Shown here: positions 33,654-42,288 of the stretch, piece after piece
Numbering within the stretch: the stretch's first letter is position 1
Layout of the letters: every line of letters starts with the position of its first letter
Source: Synechococcus sp. WH 8101
GTDB lineage: Bacteria > Cyanobacteriota > Cyanobacteriia > PCC-6307 > Cyanobiaceae
Length of the DNA: 64,000 nt
Direction of reading: 5' to 3'
NCBI RefSeq assembly: GCF_004209775.1
Contig: NZ_CP035914.1
Span: forward strand, 620,001 to 684,000
Notes under the pieces: generated by a model
The model's input: the letters and a program-made list of their open reading frames with translations, nothing else
The model's database searches: none
Told to the model about the DNA's origin: nothing
Translations under genes and position numbers: made by a program

Positions 33654-33963
33654 GATTCACGATCACCACCCCGGCGGCGATCAGGCCCATGCCGATCAGC
33701 TGACCGGAGCTTGGCACCTGGCGGTAGGCCAGCACCCCCACCAGCACGATCGCCACGATGCCGATGCCGCTCCAGAGGGCATAGGTGAGGCCCAGAGGAA
33801 TGCTTTGCACCACCCGCGACATCAGGGCCATCGAGGTGGCGTAGGCCGTGAGCACGAGCAAGGTCGGCAGCGGCCGGCTGAACCCCTCAGACAGCTTGAG
33901 GCAGGACGTGCCCACCACCTCAGCGGCGATGGCGAACAGCAACAGGATCCAGGGAGAGGTCAA
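33628..33963 (-). CDS. Small multidrug resistance (EmrE/Gdx-type) transporter
   Basis: A 111-residue, four-helix proton antiporter. The essential glutamate lies in [16 protein letters not shown], and the third helix has [16 protein letters not shown], both family hallmarks. The substrate may be quaternary ammonium compounds or guanidinium; sequence alone does not decide. It is convergent and overlapping with mqo. Confidence 0.9.
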   Translation of the reverse strand: MTSPWILLLFAIAAEVVGTSCLKLSEGFSRPLPTLLVLTAYATSMALMSRVVQSIPLGLTYALWSGIGIVAIVLVGVLAYRQVPSSGQLIGMGLIAAGVVIVNLTGSLEHG

Positions 33964-34048
33964 GGGCGTGGAGCGCAGCGCTCTGGTGGCTGCTCCCTAG
34001 GATCGCTTCACTGAAGCCGCACACCCGAGCCGGGATTACGCCAACCGC

Positions 34049-35863
34049 ATGACCGACGCCCCCGTCTCCCGGATCCGTAATTTCTGCATCATTGCCCACA
34101 TCGACCACGGCAAGTCGACCCTGGCCGACCGCTTGCTGCAGGACACGGGCACGGTCGCCAGCCGTGACATGCAGGATCAGTTCCTCGACAACATGGAACT
34201 GGAGCGGGAGCGGGGCATCACGATCAAGCTCCAGGCCGCCCGGATGAACTACAAAGCGGCTGATGGCGAGGAGTACGTCCTCAATCTGATCGACACCCCC
34301 GGCCATGTGGACTTCTCCTATGAGGTGAGTCGCTCGTTGCAGGCCTGCGAAGGGGCGCTGCTGGTGGTGGATGCCAGCCAGGGGGTGGAGGCGCAGACCC
34401 TGGCGAATGTGTATCTGGCGCTGGAGAACGATCTCGAGATCATCCCGGTGCTCAACAAGATCGATCTGCCCGGGGCGGAGCCGGAGCGGATCAAGGAGGA
34501 AATCGAGGCGATCATCGGTCTTGATTGCTCCGGGGCGATTCCCTGTTCCGCCAAAACCGGTCTGGGAGTGCCCGAGATCCTGCAGGCGGTGGTGGATCGG
34601 GTGCCGCCGCCGGCCGATGCGGTGGAAGAGCCCACCAAGGCCCTCATCTTCGACTCTTATTACGACCCCTACCGGGGCGTGATTGTGTATTTCCGGGTGA
34701 TGAGCGGCCGGATCAGCTGCAAAGACAAGGTGCTGCTGATGGCCAGCCAGAAAACCTACGAACTGGATGAGATCGGTGTGATGGCACCGGATCAGCGCAA
34801 GGTGGAGGAGCTCCACGCCGGCGAGGTGGGTTATCTGGCCGCCTCGATCAAGGCGGTGGCCGATGCGCGGGTGGGCGACACGATCACGTTGGTGAATGCC
34901 CCGGCCGACGAACCTCTGCCTGGCTACACCGAAGCCAAGCCGATGGTGTTCTGCGGCCTGTTTCCCACGGAAGCCGATCAGTACCCCGATCTACGCGAAG
35001 CCCTCGACAAGCTCCAGCTCTCGGATGCGGCCCTGCGCTATGAGCCGGAAACGAGCAGCGCCATGGGCTTCGGCTTCCGCTGCGGTTTCCTCGGCCTGCT
35101 GCACATGGAGATCGTGCAGGAACGGCTGGAGCGGGAATACAACCTCGATCTGATCGTCACGGCGCCGTCGGTGATCTACAAGGTGAATCTGATCGATGGC
35201 AGCGAGGTGATGATTGACAATCCCGCCACGCTGCCCGATCCGCAGAAACGGGAGTCGATCGAAGAACCGTATGTGCGCATGGAGATTTATGCGCCGAATG
35301 ACTACAACGGCACCTTGATGGGCCTGTGCCAGGAACGGCGTGGTGACTTCATCGACATGAAATACATCACCACCGAGCGGGTGACCTTGATTTATGAGAT
35401 GCCGCTGGCGGAGGTGGTCACCGACTTCTTCGATCAGATGAAGAGTCGCACCCAGGGGTATGCCTCGATGGAATACCACCTGATCGGCTATCGCCGCAAC
35501 GATTTGGTGCGCCTGGATGTGCTGATCAACGGCGAAAAAGCTGATCCGCTCACCACGATCGTGCATCGCGACAAGGCCTACAACGTGGGCAAGGGCCTGG
35601 TGGAGAAGCTGAAGGAACTGATCCCTAGGCAGCAGTTCAAGATTCCGCTGCAGGCCTCGATCGGCAGCCGGATCATCGCCAGCGAAAGCATCAATGCGAT
35701 TCGCAAGGATGTGCTCGCTAAGTGCTATGGCGGCGATATCTCACGCAAAAAGAAACTGCTGCAGAAACAAGCCAAGGGCAAGAAACGCATGAAGGCCATG
35801 GGCAAGGTGGATGTGCCCCAGGAAGCCTTCATGGCGGTGTTGAAGCTGAATCAGAGCCCTTGA
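34049..35863 (+). CDS. lepA: Elongation factor 4 (back-translocating GTPase)
   Basis: LepA remodels stalled ribosomes. 604 residues with the GTPase motifs [45 protein letters not shown] and [10 protein letters not shown]. The LepA-specific C-terminal domain ends with [18 protein letters not shown]. Complete and typical. A hairpin overlaps its stop codon. Confidence 0.98.
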   Translation: MTDAPVSRIRNFCIIAHIDHGKSTLADRLLQDTGTVASRDMQDQFLDNMELERERGITIKLQAARMNYKAADGEEYVLNLIDTPGHVDFSYEVSRSLQACEGALLVVDASQGVEAQTLANVYLALENDLEIIPVLNKIDLPGAEPERIKEEIEAIIGLDCSGAIPCSAKTGLGVPEILQAVVDRVPPPADAVEEPTKALIFDSYYDPYRGVIVYFRVMSGRISCKDKVLLMASQKTYELDEIGVMAPDQRKVEELHAGEVGYLAASIKAVADARVGDTITLVNAPADEPLPGYTEAKPMVFCGLFPTEADQYPDLREALDKLQLSDAALRYEPETSSAMGFGFRCGFLGLLHMEIVQERLEREYNLDLIVTAPSVIYKVNLIDGSEVMIDNPATLPDPQKRESIEEPYVRMEIYAPNDYNGTLMGLCQERRGDFIDMKYITTERVTLIYEMPLAEVVTDFFDQMKSRTQGYASMEYHLIGYRRNDLVRLDVLINGEKADPLTTIVHRDKAYNVGKGLVEKLKELIPRQQFKIPLQASIGSRIIASESINAIRKDVLAKCYGGDISRKKKLLQKQAKGKKRMKAMGKVDVPQEAFMAVLKLNQSP

Positions 35864-35873
35864 GCGGGGCTCT
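35853..35873. terminator. Hairpin between convergent lepA and the VWA prepilin gene
   Basis: AGAGCCC (35853-35859) pairs with GGGCTCT (35867-35873) around a short loop that contains the lepA stop. No T-run follows, so it may act as a bidirectional weak terminator or an mRNA 3'-end stabiliser. Confidence 0.45.
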
Positions 35874-35882
35874 TGCTTCCCC

Positions 35883-37568
35883 TCAAGGGTTGCGGAACTG
35901 ACCAGCACCGGTGAGTTCCACGTCGTCGGCATCGTTGCAGTAATCGAAGTTGGCACTTGGATTGCTGGGATCGCAGAAGCCTTCGTTGTTGCCGATGCCG
36001 TTGTTGTCTTTCAGCGACTCGGGATCGATCTGGGTGTACACCCCCTTGCCTCGTTCGGCGAACAGCTTCATCCAGGGGGATTCCAGTCCGAGCGCGGTGG
36101 TGAACACCTTGGCCGGGGTGGTGCGCTGGTTGTTTTTGGCGATGTAATACTCCACCGTGGGGCCGTAATCGCGGCTGCTCCAGCTGCGACCGCGTCGATC
36201 CTGGCTCGGTTCACCATCGGAGAGGAAATACACCGCATTCACATCGGCCATTGTCATCGCTTTCTCCAGGCCATTCCAGGGATCGGTGCCGCCCCAGCGG
36301 GTCACATCACCGGCGCTGAGGGAGTTCACGAACTCCTTGGCGGATTGGTAGTGGTCCACATCACCGATGCGCACCAACCCATCGGAGGAGCGACTCCATT
36401 CGCGGTGGTTGGAATATCCTTTTGAGCTGAAGGCGGTGAGGGTGATTTTGGTGTCGGGTGCGTTGTGATGCAGATCGGTGAGCACCGCCAGCAGTTCCTT
36501 CTGCAGCGATTCCATTCGGGTCATGGCACAGGAACGCCTGGTGCTCTGATAGCGCTGGCCATTCCAGTAGGTGCGCTTGTCTCCATTGCCGCTGCCCCAG
36601 AGGATGCAGGCGCTCATTGAACCGGACCCATCCACAAGGAAAGCGACGCGATCGCTGTTGAGTTCGGGAAAGAAGGCGGAATCGATGGCAATGCCGGTTT
36701 CGCCGTAGTTTTCGAGGCGCTTATCTGCCCGTGCAAAGGCGGCGAGATACAGCGGATAAATCGAAAGGGAACGGCTGCTGTTGCTCAACTGCAGATGGCT
36801 CTCGTTGAGATTGTCGTTGTATTCCGTGCCAGTGTTGGGATCAATAAATTTCACTAGCTTGTAGTTGGGATCGGTTTCAATCCTCAGGGCTGGCTCGCGA
36901 TAGATGCGCTCCGGGGTGGTGTAGGAGTCGGTGCTGAAGTTGACATCGAGGCTGGAAGCGATGTCTTTGAGTTGCTTGGTTTTGTTGCTTTCTTCTGTGT
37001 CGGTGCATTCACCGTTGGCGCAGGGCATCACGGCGATGTCGTCGATCACCCTGGCAATGAAGATTTCGTCGGTTTCGTTGTAGGTGCCGTCGATGCTGAG
37101 CGGTGCGCCACAGCGGGACAGGCTGTAGCCCTTGCCGCTGGAGCTGGTGCTGATCCCATAGAACACTGGATCGGTCAGCTCAATCATCTTCAGGCCGAAC
37201 ACAGGCCGAAACACCTGGTTGCTGGTGCTCGCTTTGGCCTGGCAGGTTTGCAACGATGCGGCGTATTGCTCATCGGCCAGATCGAAATCTCCCCCCTGGC
37301 TGGCCTTGCTGCCGTTCACCATGATGTGCATGCTGCGTTCCACTTCAGAACGGAGCAGCCGCAGCCCGTTCGTGGTGTTCTGACGCAGGCTCGCCTTCCC
37401 TTCGGCCCGATTGATCAACACGTCGGTGGAGCGCAGCGCCATCGCCCCTGCACCGATCACCAGCACGCCGGCGGCGAGCGACACGATCGCTTCGGTGGTG
37501 CCCATGCCGCGGGAGCGCTTCGATCTGCGCTTTGGTGGTGTGTTGCGTAGGAAGGAGGGGAGTTTCAT
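35883..37568 (-). CDS. Prepilin with a von Willebrand factor A domain (modular pilin)
   Basis: A 561-residue protein. The basic leader ends RSKRSRG; cleavage after Gly21 would leave M-G-T-T-E, placing Glu at +5 as in type IV pilins. The hydrophobic helix AIVSLAAGVLVIGAGAMAL follows. Residues 305-520 form a VWA domain: MIDAS residues in VAFLVDGSGSMS (Asp313, Ser315, Ser317), TRWGGTDPW and AVYFLSDGEPS. A pilin stalk carrying a VWA head suggests a pilus-tip adhesin, as known for modular pilins and PilC/PilY1-type tips elsewhere; this is inference. It is last in a minus-strand series of pilin genes, with the shared upstream motif at 37639-37660. Confidence 0.82.
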   Translation of the reverse strand: MKLPSFLRNTPPKRRSKRSRGMGTTEAIVSLAAGVLVIGAGAMALRSTDVLINRAEGKASLRQNTTNGLRLLRSEVERSMHIMVNGSKASQGGDFDLADEQYAASLQTCQAKASTSNQVFRPVFGLKMIELTDPVFYGISTSSSGKGYSLSRCGAPLSIDGTYNETDEIFIARVIDDIAVMPCANGECTDTEESNKTKQLKDIASSLDVNFSTDSYTTPERIYREPALRIETDPNYKLVKFIDPNTGTEYNDNLNESHLQLSNSSRSLSIYPLYLAAFARADKRLENYGETGIAIDSAFFPELNSDRVAFLVDGSGSMSACILWGSGNGDKRTYWNGQRYQSTRRSCAMTRMESLQKELLAVLTDLHHNAPDTKITLTAFSSKGYSNHREWSRSSDGLVRIGDVDHYQSAKEFVNSLSAGDVTRWGGTDPWNGLEKAMTMADVNAVYFLSDGEPSQDRRGRSWSSRDYGPTVEYYIAKNNQRTTPAKVFTTALGLESPWMKLFAERGKGVYTQIDPESLKDNNGIGNNEGFCDPSNPSANFDYCNDADDVELTGAGQFRNP

Positions 37569-37638
37569 GGCATCCGGGTCAGGGGGACTGACCTCGATAC
37601 ATTCAGTGTGACGGAATCAAGCGGTCTGTTCCTAAGGC

Positions 37639-37660
37639 GGCTGTGAACAGACTCTGAGAA
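37639..37660 (-). promoter_or_regulatory. Shared pilin upstream motif, copy 1 (VWA prepilin)
   Basis: On the plus strand GGCTGTGAAC, five bases, CTGAGAA. The same two boxes (GGCTGTGAAC, three bases, CTGAGA) occur at 41344-41362, and looser versions at 42246-42265 and 38946-38961. All lie 50-120 bases upstream of minus-strand pilin genes. A response-regulator site is a possible role. Confidence 0.45.
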
Positions 37661-37679
37661 GAGGCTGAATTCACGTCGT

Positions 37680-38324
37680 TCAGCTGCTGTCGCATTGGCT
37701 GGTGCTCTGATTCCAGTTGCCTCGATGCAGGTAGCCATTGCCCGAGAGCAGCACGCAGCGCTGCTTCAGGGGCTGGTTGGTCATGCTGGCGTGGTGCCGG
37801 GAACGGATCACGAACACCACATCGTCGTGGTTGATCGTGCCGGGCGGTGTGATCTCAAACGTGGTCTGGCCCCCTTTGAGGTGAATCATGATTTCTACCT
37901 CACGCGCCTGCTTGGTATTTTCGAGCTTGAGAAAGCGAAAGTCAGGATCGCGACGATTTAATGCAGCATCTGCATTGCAGGCGGGATCATTGTCCCCTTC
38001 GATGACGCACAGACGACCATCACTGCCATTGATGCGTGTGCCATCGGGTTTGGTGAATTCCACCAGCTGCCATGGTTCCAGAAAGCTGTCTCGGGCCGGA
38101 GGGGTGGCGATGAAGCTGATTTTCTCTTTTCCGGCCTTGGCTTTGAGGTCAAACAGACCGGCTTCCAGGTTTTCGGCATAGCGATCCACCTGCCCCTGCA
38201 GCAGCTGTCGCCGCCAGGCGGGCAGGGCCCAGGCGGTTGTGAGGCCGGCAATCACCAGCATCACCAGCATCTCCAGCAGGGTGAATCCCCTGGACGGCAT
38301 TGCCTGAGTGGAGGGAGCATGCAT
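37680..38324 (-). CDS. Minor prepilin, GspH/FimT-like
   Basis: From the ATG at 38324 it has 214 residues; a TTG at 38339 is an alternative. The leader ends MPSRG and the mature protein starts FTLLEML with Glu at +5. The hydrophobic helix is VMLVIAGLTTAWALPAWRR, then a GspH/FimT-like globular domain with cysteines (LCVIEG, PACNADA, QRCVLL). Its start lies just after the stop of the PilV-like gene, so the two are one operon. Minor pilins of this class prime pilus assembly. Confidence 0.82.
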   Translation of the reverse strand: MHAPSTQAMPSRGFTLLEMLVMLVIAGLTTAWALPAWRRQLLQGQVDRYAENLEAGLFDLKAKAGKEKISFIATPPARDSFLEPWQLVEFTKPDGTRINGSDGRLCVIEGDNDPACNADAALNRRDPDFRFLKLENTKQAREVEIMIHLKGGQTTFEITPPGTINHDDVVFVIRSRHHASMTNQPLKQRCVLLSGNGYLHRGNWNQSTSQCDSS

Positions 38325-38329
38325 GCTGA

Positions 38330-38839
38330 TCACGGGCAAAGGGCCTGGAAGTTGGGATTCAGCTCCAGCACGCGATACTCCCTGCCGATGGATCGTTCGG
38401 GTGCCTCAAACCCGTAGCTGATCACCAGGGTGTCGGCCGTGTCGGCCGAGCGCATCGTGCGGCTGACGTCCGGCAGACGAAGTCTGAGGCTGCGGGAGGG
38501 ATCGGTGCTCGCTGACGAGCGGGTTTCGATGTAAGCCTTCAGCGCTGCTGAGGGATCAGAGCAGGCGGTACTGCTGGGTTGATCGGCCGGATTGGGCGCA
38601 TCAAAGCGAAATTCCGAGTCGGCCTTCTGGATCAGCTGGATGTTTTCGCTCACCGCCGCCTCGATGCGGGTACGTTCGCCCTGAAGGCGCCCGGTGGCGA
38701 GAGCTGCCACCGTGAGCCTTCCCACTGCTGCCATCATGGCCGACATCACCACAGCAGCGATCAGCACCTCCACCAAGGTGAAGCCGGACTGCATGCTGAG
38801 GCGCACAGTCCGCTGATGCCAGCGAGGGCGGCGGATCAT
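38330..38839 (-). CDS. Minor prepilin, PilV-like
   Basis: 169 residues: a short basic leader (RWHQRTVRLSMQSG), then FTLVEVLIAAVVMSAMMAAVGRL with Glu at +5, followed by a compact domain containing a Cys near each end (STACSDPS; FQALCP). It is in a run of minus-strand pilin genes. Direct repeats with CTCAGA at 11-base spacing lie about 110 bases upstream (38946-38961). Confidence 0.82.
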   Translation of the reverse strand: MIRRPRWHQRTVRLSMQSGFTLVEVLIAAVVMSAMMAAVGRLTVAALATGRLQGERTRIEAAVSENIQLIQKADSEFRFDAPNPADQPSSTACSDPSAALKAYIETRSSASTDPSRSLRLRLPDVSRTMRSADTADTLVISYGFEAPERSIGREYRVLELNPNFQALCP

Positions 38840-38945
38840 GGCGAGGCCAGGGACGCTTGAAAAAGAACGACGAGGACAACCCTTTTCTTCTCTTCATGCT
38901 CAGTTGGTCATGCCCATGCCTGGGTTGCAACTCAGCCAGAGTTCT

Positions 38946-38961
38946 CTGAGAACTTTCTGAG
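38946..38961 (-). promoter_or_regulatory. Shared pilin upstream motif, copy 2 (direct repeats)
   Basis: CTGAGAAC followed by CTGAG 11 bases later; on the minus strand CTCAGAAAGTT then CTCAGAGAACT, 11-bp direct repeats. OmpR-type regulators bind direct repeats of this spacing, and such a regulator is encoded at 43568-44284. Binding is inferred. Confidence 0.45.
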
Positions 38962-38986
38962 TTTCGAATTCGAGTCGGAGTGAGCG

Positions 38987-40741
38987 TCAGAACCGCTTGA
39001 AAATGTCGAGACCGGTGCCTCGGATGCCGCGCAGCACCTGCCGGCCATAGCCGTTCTCTGGCTCCCAGCCCCAGAACTCCTGGGCTGAAGCAATCACTGG
39101 CGTGCCGCCTACTTCGGTGCTGAGTTGGAGGCCATGGCCGTTGGCACAGATGTCGTGGGCCCACACGATTCCTGCCATCTGGGCCTCAGCCGAGAGCGAA
39201 AGGCTGGCCTTGGGCAGATGAATCAGAGCGGCGGGTAAGGCATCACCAGCGATCTGAAGCACATAGGGCTTGCTGGTGATGCTGTTGCATTGGGATGGTT
39301 GAGGCCCAGTGGATGAACTGATCACCAACCGCTCCGGTTGGGAGACATCACAGCTGGTGCCACCGGTGCTGGTGAGGCAGAGGCTGCTGTTGCCATCCAG
39401 CTGGATCCTGCCGCTGAGTCCGCTCGCGACTGCTGTGTTGTAGGGCAATTCCAGATGCAGCACCACCGCGTCGATGGCGCTGCCAAGCGTGCGGAAGCGC
39501 AGGTCGGTGTTGTTGAGATTGATGTGCTCGACGAAGAGATGGCACACGGTGTTGGTGCTGTTGTTTGCCGCGCAGATGTCATCCGCATCGATGGCCACGG
39601 TCCAGCGGCTGTTGCTGCTGTCGCGCGTTTTGCTCACCGCGGGCACCAACGTGACGGTTGAATCGTGGGCACGGGCGCATACCACCGAATTGCTGCATCC
39701 GGAGGCGCTGCCGCCGCTGTCATCAAAACTCCAGATCCGCACCTTGCTGGTGCTACCCGGCATCATGTCGATGGTCTTGCCTTTGTCGTAACTGGTGAGG
39801 GGGATGCTGCCCTGCAGCACCGGCCAGAGATCTCGGGCAATGGCGCTTTCGATGCTGGTATCGGAACCGCTGAAACTGAGGCCAGGCAGTGTTTTCAGAT
39901 AGGTGGCATTGGCGCAGTTGCTGCTGGGGTTACGGAAGTTGGCATCGCTGCTCACATTCCAAACGATTTTTCCCTTCGATTCAGTGGAGGCGCCGGCGAT
40001 TGAGGAGCTGCCGAGATTGAGATAGTTGCCAGCAATCACGGCCCAATCCTCTGGGGTGAGCACCATGGCCGACACATTCAGGGTGCGTGTGAGCAGGGCG
40101 CGCGACAGCTCTTCACCTTCGCCGGTGCCTTCGCGACGCACCAGGCCTTCCACCTCAAACACCCCCTCACCACTGGGTTTGGCGTAACCGCGCAGGCGGT
40201 AGTACGTCTTGATCGCATCGTCGCGGCCATCGTCACGCAAGGTGTCGGCATCCGATGGCAAGGAGAGCGGGGTTTCATCCAGCGGATCCCAGTTGATCAC
40301 CCCATTGCTCAGTAGCGCTGAGGAGTTGGTGCAGAGCTGGGGAAGGACGGGTGGGGCGTCGGTGGCAAAGAGATTCCACTGATAGCCGGGTGCGGGGATG
40401 CCGGGCTCCCCTGCTTTCTCCCGGTTGTTCACCGCATAGAGAAACCCGAGGTAGTCGCCAGGGATGTTGTTGTTGAGGCGGCCAAGGATGCGGTTGAAAC
40501 CATTGACTGCAGCGGTTTCCGCCAGCTGCTGGTAGCTCTCGCTGGCACCGAGTTTGCGGGCCATCAGCTGCCGGATGAGCAGGCCGGTGGCCGCGGCGAT
40601 CAGCAGCATGCCGATGAGCAGGGCCAGCAGCAGGGCAATGCCGCGTTCTCCTCGTGTAGGCCCAGGCACACCCTGCCCGGCGCTGTGGCGCAGAAGCCAG
40701 TGCAGGCTCGAGATCCGGTGGCGGCGCGGCTGCTGGGTCAT
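38987..40741 (-). CDS. PilX-like large pilus-associated protein
   Basis: 584 residues from the ATG at 40741. After RGERG comes IALLLALLIGMLLIAAATGLLIRQ, a pilin-like N-terminal helix that lacks the +5 glutamate, as in PilX/GspK-type minor components. The rest is a large Ser/Asn-rich extracellular domain with at least eight cysteines (PQLCTNSS, SSNCANAT, SGCSNSVVCARA, DDICAANN, GTSCDVSQ), probably disulfide-bonded. It starts 11 bases after the upstream pilin stop, so they are cotranscribed. Much larger than typical PilX (about 200 residues). Confidence 0.72.
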   Translation of the reverse strand: MTQQPRRHRISSLHWLLRHSAGQGVPGPTRGERGIALLLALLIGMLLIAAATGLLIRQLMARKLGASESYQQLAETAAVNGFNRILGRLNNNIPGDYLGFLYAVNNREKAGEPGIPAPGYQWNLFATDAPPVLPQLCTNSSALLSNGVINWDPLDETPLSLPSDADTLRDDGRDDAIKTYYRLRGYAKPSGEGVFEVEGLVRREGTGEGEELSRALLTRTLNVSAMVLTPEDWAVIAGNYLNLGSSSIAGASTESKGKIVWNVSSDANFRNPSSNCANATYLKTLPGLSFSGSDTSIESAIARDLWPVLQGSIPLTSYDKGKTIDMMPGSTSKVRIWSFDDSGGSASGCSNSVVCARAHDSTVTLVPAVSKTRDSSNSRWTVAIDADDICAANNSTNTVCHLFVEHINLNNTDLRFRTLGSAIDAVVLHLELPYNTAVASGLSGRIQLDGNSSLCLTSTGGTSCDVSQPERLVISSSTGPQPSQCNSITSKPYVLQIAGDALPAALIHLPKASLSLSAEAQMAGIVWAHDICANGHGLQLSTEVGGTPVIASAQEFWGWEPENGYGRQVLRGIRGTGLDIFKRF

Positions 40742-40751
40742 GGGGGCTCTG

Positions 40752-41294
40752 CTAACGGCAGTCGAGATCGGAGGCTGTGATCGCGGCGCTGCTGCTGCCT
40801 TGTTCCAGATCACTGGCTCCGTTGCTCAGATCCACACAGGCCATCACGTTGAAGTTGGCAGCCGAGCTGTCGGCAGCCGTGAACTCGTAGTAATCGTCGT
40901 TGGCGCTGTTATCCGAGCGGGTGATGGTGTATCGCCCGTTGGGCATGGTGATCGCGCTGCTGAGCGAGGTGCAGCCACTGGCCGGACCGGAGTCGGTCAT
41001 CACGGCAGCAATTCCGTTCAGGTCTCCCCAGGTGGGGGCTGTGCCTGCACCGCAGCCACTGGCGGTGGTGTTGTTCTCGTCGACGTAAGCCACCAGGGTG
41101 TTTTGCAGCTGGGCCAGGGCTGCTGCCGCCTCGCTCTGCCGGGTGCGTTGCACCTGATTGAAGTAGTTGGGCAGGGCGATGGCGCTGAGAATCCCCACGA
41201 TCACCACGGTGATCAGCACCTCTGTGAGAGTGAAAGCCTCGGCTCTGGCGTGTCTGGATCGGCCCGATGAAGGCGTTACGAATCGCGTCCCCAT
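40752..41294 (-). CDS. Type IV pilin with alanine at the cleavage site
   Basis: 180 residues. The leader ends RHARAEA and the mature part starts FTLTEVLITVVIVGILSAIALPNYF, with Glu at +5. The residue before the cut is Ala rather than the usual Gly, which some prepilin peptidases accept. The globular domain is Ser/Ala-rich with a C-terminal disulfide pair (VMACVDL, DLDCR). It heads the operon that includes the PilX-like gene. The shared motif lies 50-68 bases upstream. Confidence 0.85.
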   Translation of the reverse strand: MGTRFVTPSSGRSRHARAEAFTLTEVLITVVIVGILSAIALPNYFNQVQRTRQSEAAAALAQLQNTLVAYVDENNTTASGCGAGTAPTWGDLNGIAAVMTDSGPASGCTSLSSAITMPNGRYTITRSDNSANDDYYEFTAADSSAANFNVMACVDLSNGASDLEQGSSSAAITASDLDCR

Positions 41295-41343
41295 GGGCCG
41301 TGACTACTACACATGATCATCATGTGCCTCGCAGGGCGAATTT

Positions 41344-41362
41344 GGCTGTGAACTCCCTGAGA
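41344..41362 (-). promoter_or_regulatory. Shared pilin upstream motif, copy 3
   Basis: GGCTGTGAAC, three bases, CTGAGA on the plus strand; the 10-base box is identical to that at 37639-37648. Position fits control of the pilin starting at 41294. Confidence 0.45.
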
Positions 41363-41399
41363 CCTTGCTTTGAACTTCTCCCGGTCTTGACCTGACACC

Positions 41400-41666
41400 A
41401 TGCCTGCTCTGAAGTCTCGCGCGGTCCACCGTTGGCTGGTGCCCCTCGCGGCGGCGCCTCTTCTGCTCACCGTGATCACGGGGGTGGGCTTTTCGCTCTC
41501 AGAAGAGTGGGGCGTGAAGCAGAAGTGGTTGCTGCAGCTTCACATCGGCCATTTTGGGCCACTCAACCTCTCCAGTGTGTATCCAACGCTGTTGGGAGTG
41601 ATGACCGTGGTGATTATTGTGTCTGGCGTGCAGTTGTATTGGCCGGTGAGGCGACGCGGAATGTAA
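41400..41666 (+). CDS. Small two-helix membrane protein, PepSY-TM-like
   Basis: 88 residues with two membrane segments (WLVPLAAAPLLLTVITGVGF and LLGVMTVVIIVSGVQLYW). A histidine-rich loop (LQLHIGHFG) and the R-x-V-H-R-W start resemble a single PepSY-associated transmembrane unit. It lies alone on the plus strand inside the pilin cluster and is convergent with pilA. Function unknown. Confidence 0.6.
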   Translation: MPALKSRAVHRWLVPLAAAPLLLTVITGVGFSLSEEWGVKQKWLLQLHIGHFGPLNLSSVYPTLLGVMTVVIIVSGVQLYWPVRRRGM

Positions 41667-41689
41667 GCTTTTGGAGCGGTTGGCGGTTT

Positions 41690-42166
41690 TTAGCTGGAAG
41701 CATTAGTGTCTTTAGTGCATGGTGTGATGACTCCAGTGGGGCCGTCGATTGAGCATGCGCTGAGGCCGAGGTTGTCGTTGGCGCTGTCTGCAACTCCTGT
41801 GGCTGCTAAAACTATTGAGTCTCCGTTGGCGGCAGGGGTGCAAGTATAAGTCCAGTTGTTTTCTGTGTACGCGCCATTGGCGTCAGCTGTGAATCCGATG
41901 TCAGCGCATGTGACGCCTGTAAATGTGCCAGTTTCCACCCATAGGCTCTGAGCTTGTTTAAGGCCCGCTGATACTTTGCCTAATGGTTCGGTGATTTTGG
42001 CTTTTGACGCTTGCCCTAAGAAATTCGGCAGCGCCACCGCCGAGAGGATGCCGACGATCACGATCACGATCATCAGCTCCACCAGGGTGAAGCCTTTCTG
42101 GAGGGCGTTGCCGGAGCGCTTGCGCTTCAGCAGGGCCAGTTGGAAGCGGTTGTTAAGAATGCTCAT
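41690..42166 (-). CDS. pilA: Type IV major pilin, PilA-like
   Basis: 158 residues. The leader ends RSGNALQKG, the mature start is FTLVELMIVIVIVGILSAVALPNFLGQ, the textbook pilin helix with Glu at +5. A short globular domain follows with Cys pairs (GVTCADIG; WTYTCTPA; LSACSID; ITPCTKD). Size and composition fit a major pilin subunit. It is divergent from the sensor kinase gene, with an inverted repeat between them. The 3' third has lower GC than the rest. Confidence 0.88.
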   Translation of the reverse strand: MSILNNRFQLALLKRKRSGNALQKGFTLVELMIVIVIVGILSAVALPNFLGQASKAKITEPLGKVSAGLKQAQSLWVETGTFTGVTCADIGFTADANGAYTENNWTYTCTPAANGDSIVLAATGVADSANDNLGLSACSIDGPTGVITPCTKDTNASS

Positions 42167-42245
42167 GGCCGAAAGGGCGATGGGTGCACCACAGGTGCGG
42201 TCCCTTTCATCATTCCCCGTTCAATTTGACTTGGGATGGAAGTTG

Positions 42246-42275
42246 GGCTGAGGCTTCCCTAAGAAGGCTCTTAGG
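42246..42275. promoter_or_regulatory. Inverted repeat and pilin motif copy 4 between pilA and a kinase gene
   Basis: CCTAAGA (42258-42264), AGGC, TCTTAGG (42269-42275): a perfect 7-bp inverted repeat 13 bases before the kinase GTG and about 90 bases upstream of pilA. Overlapping it is GGCTGAGGC-N4-CTAAGAA, a variant of the shared pilin motif. It is placed to control both divergent genes. Confidence 0.5.
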
Positions 42276-42288
42276 TGATCTCTCAGAC

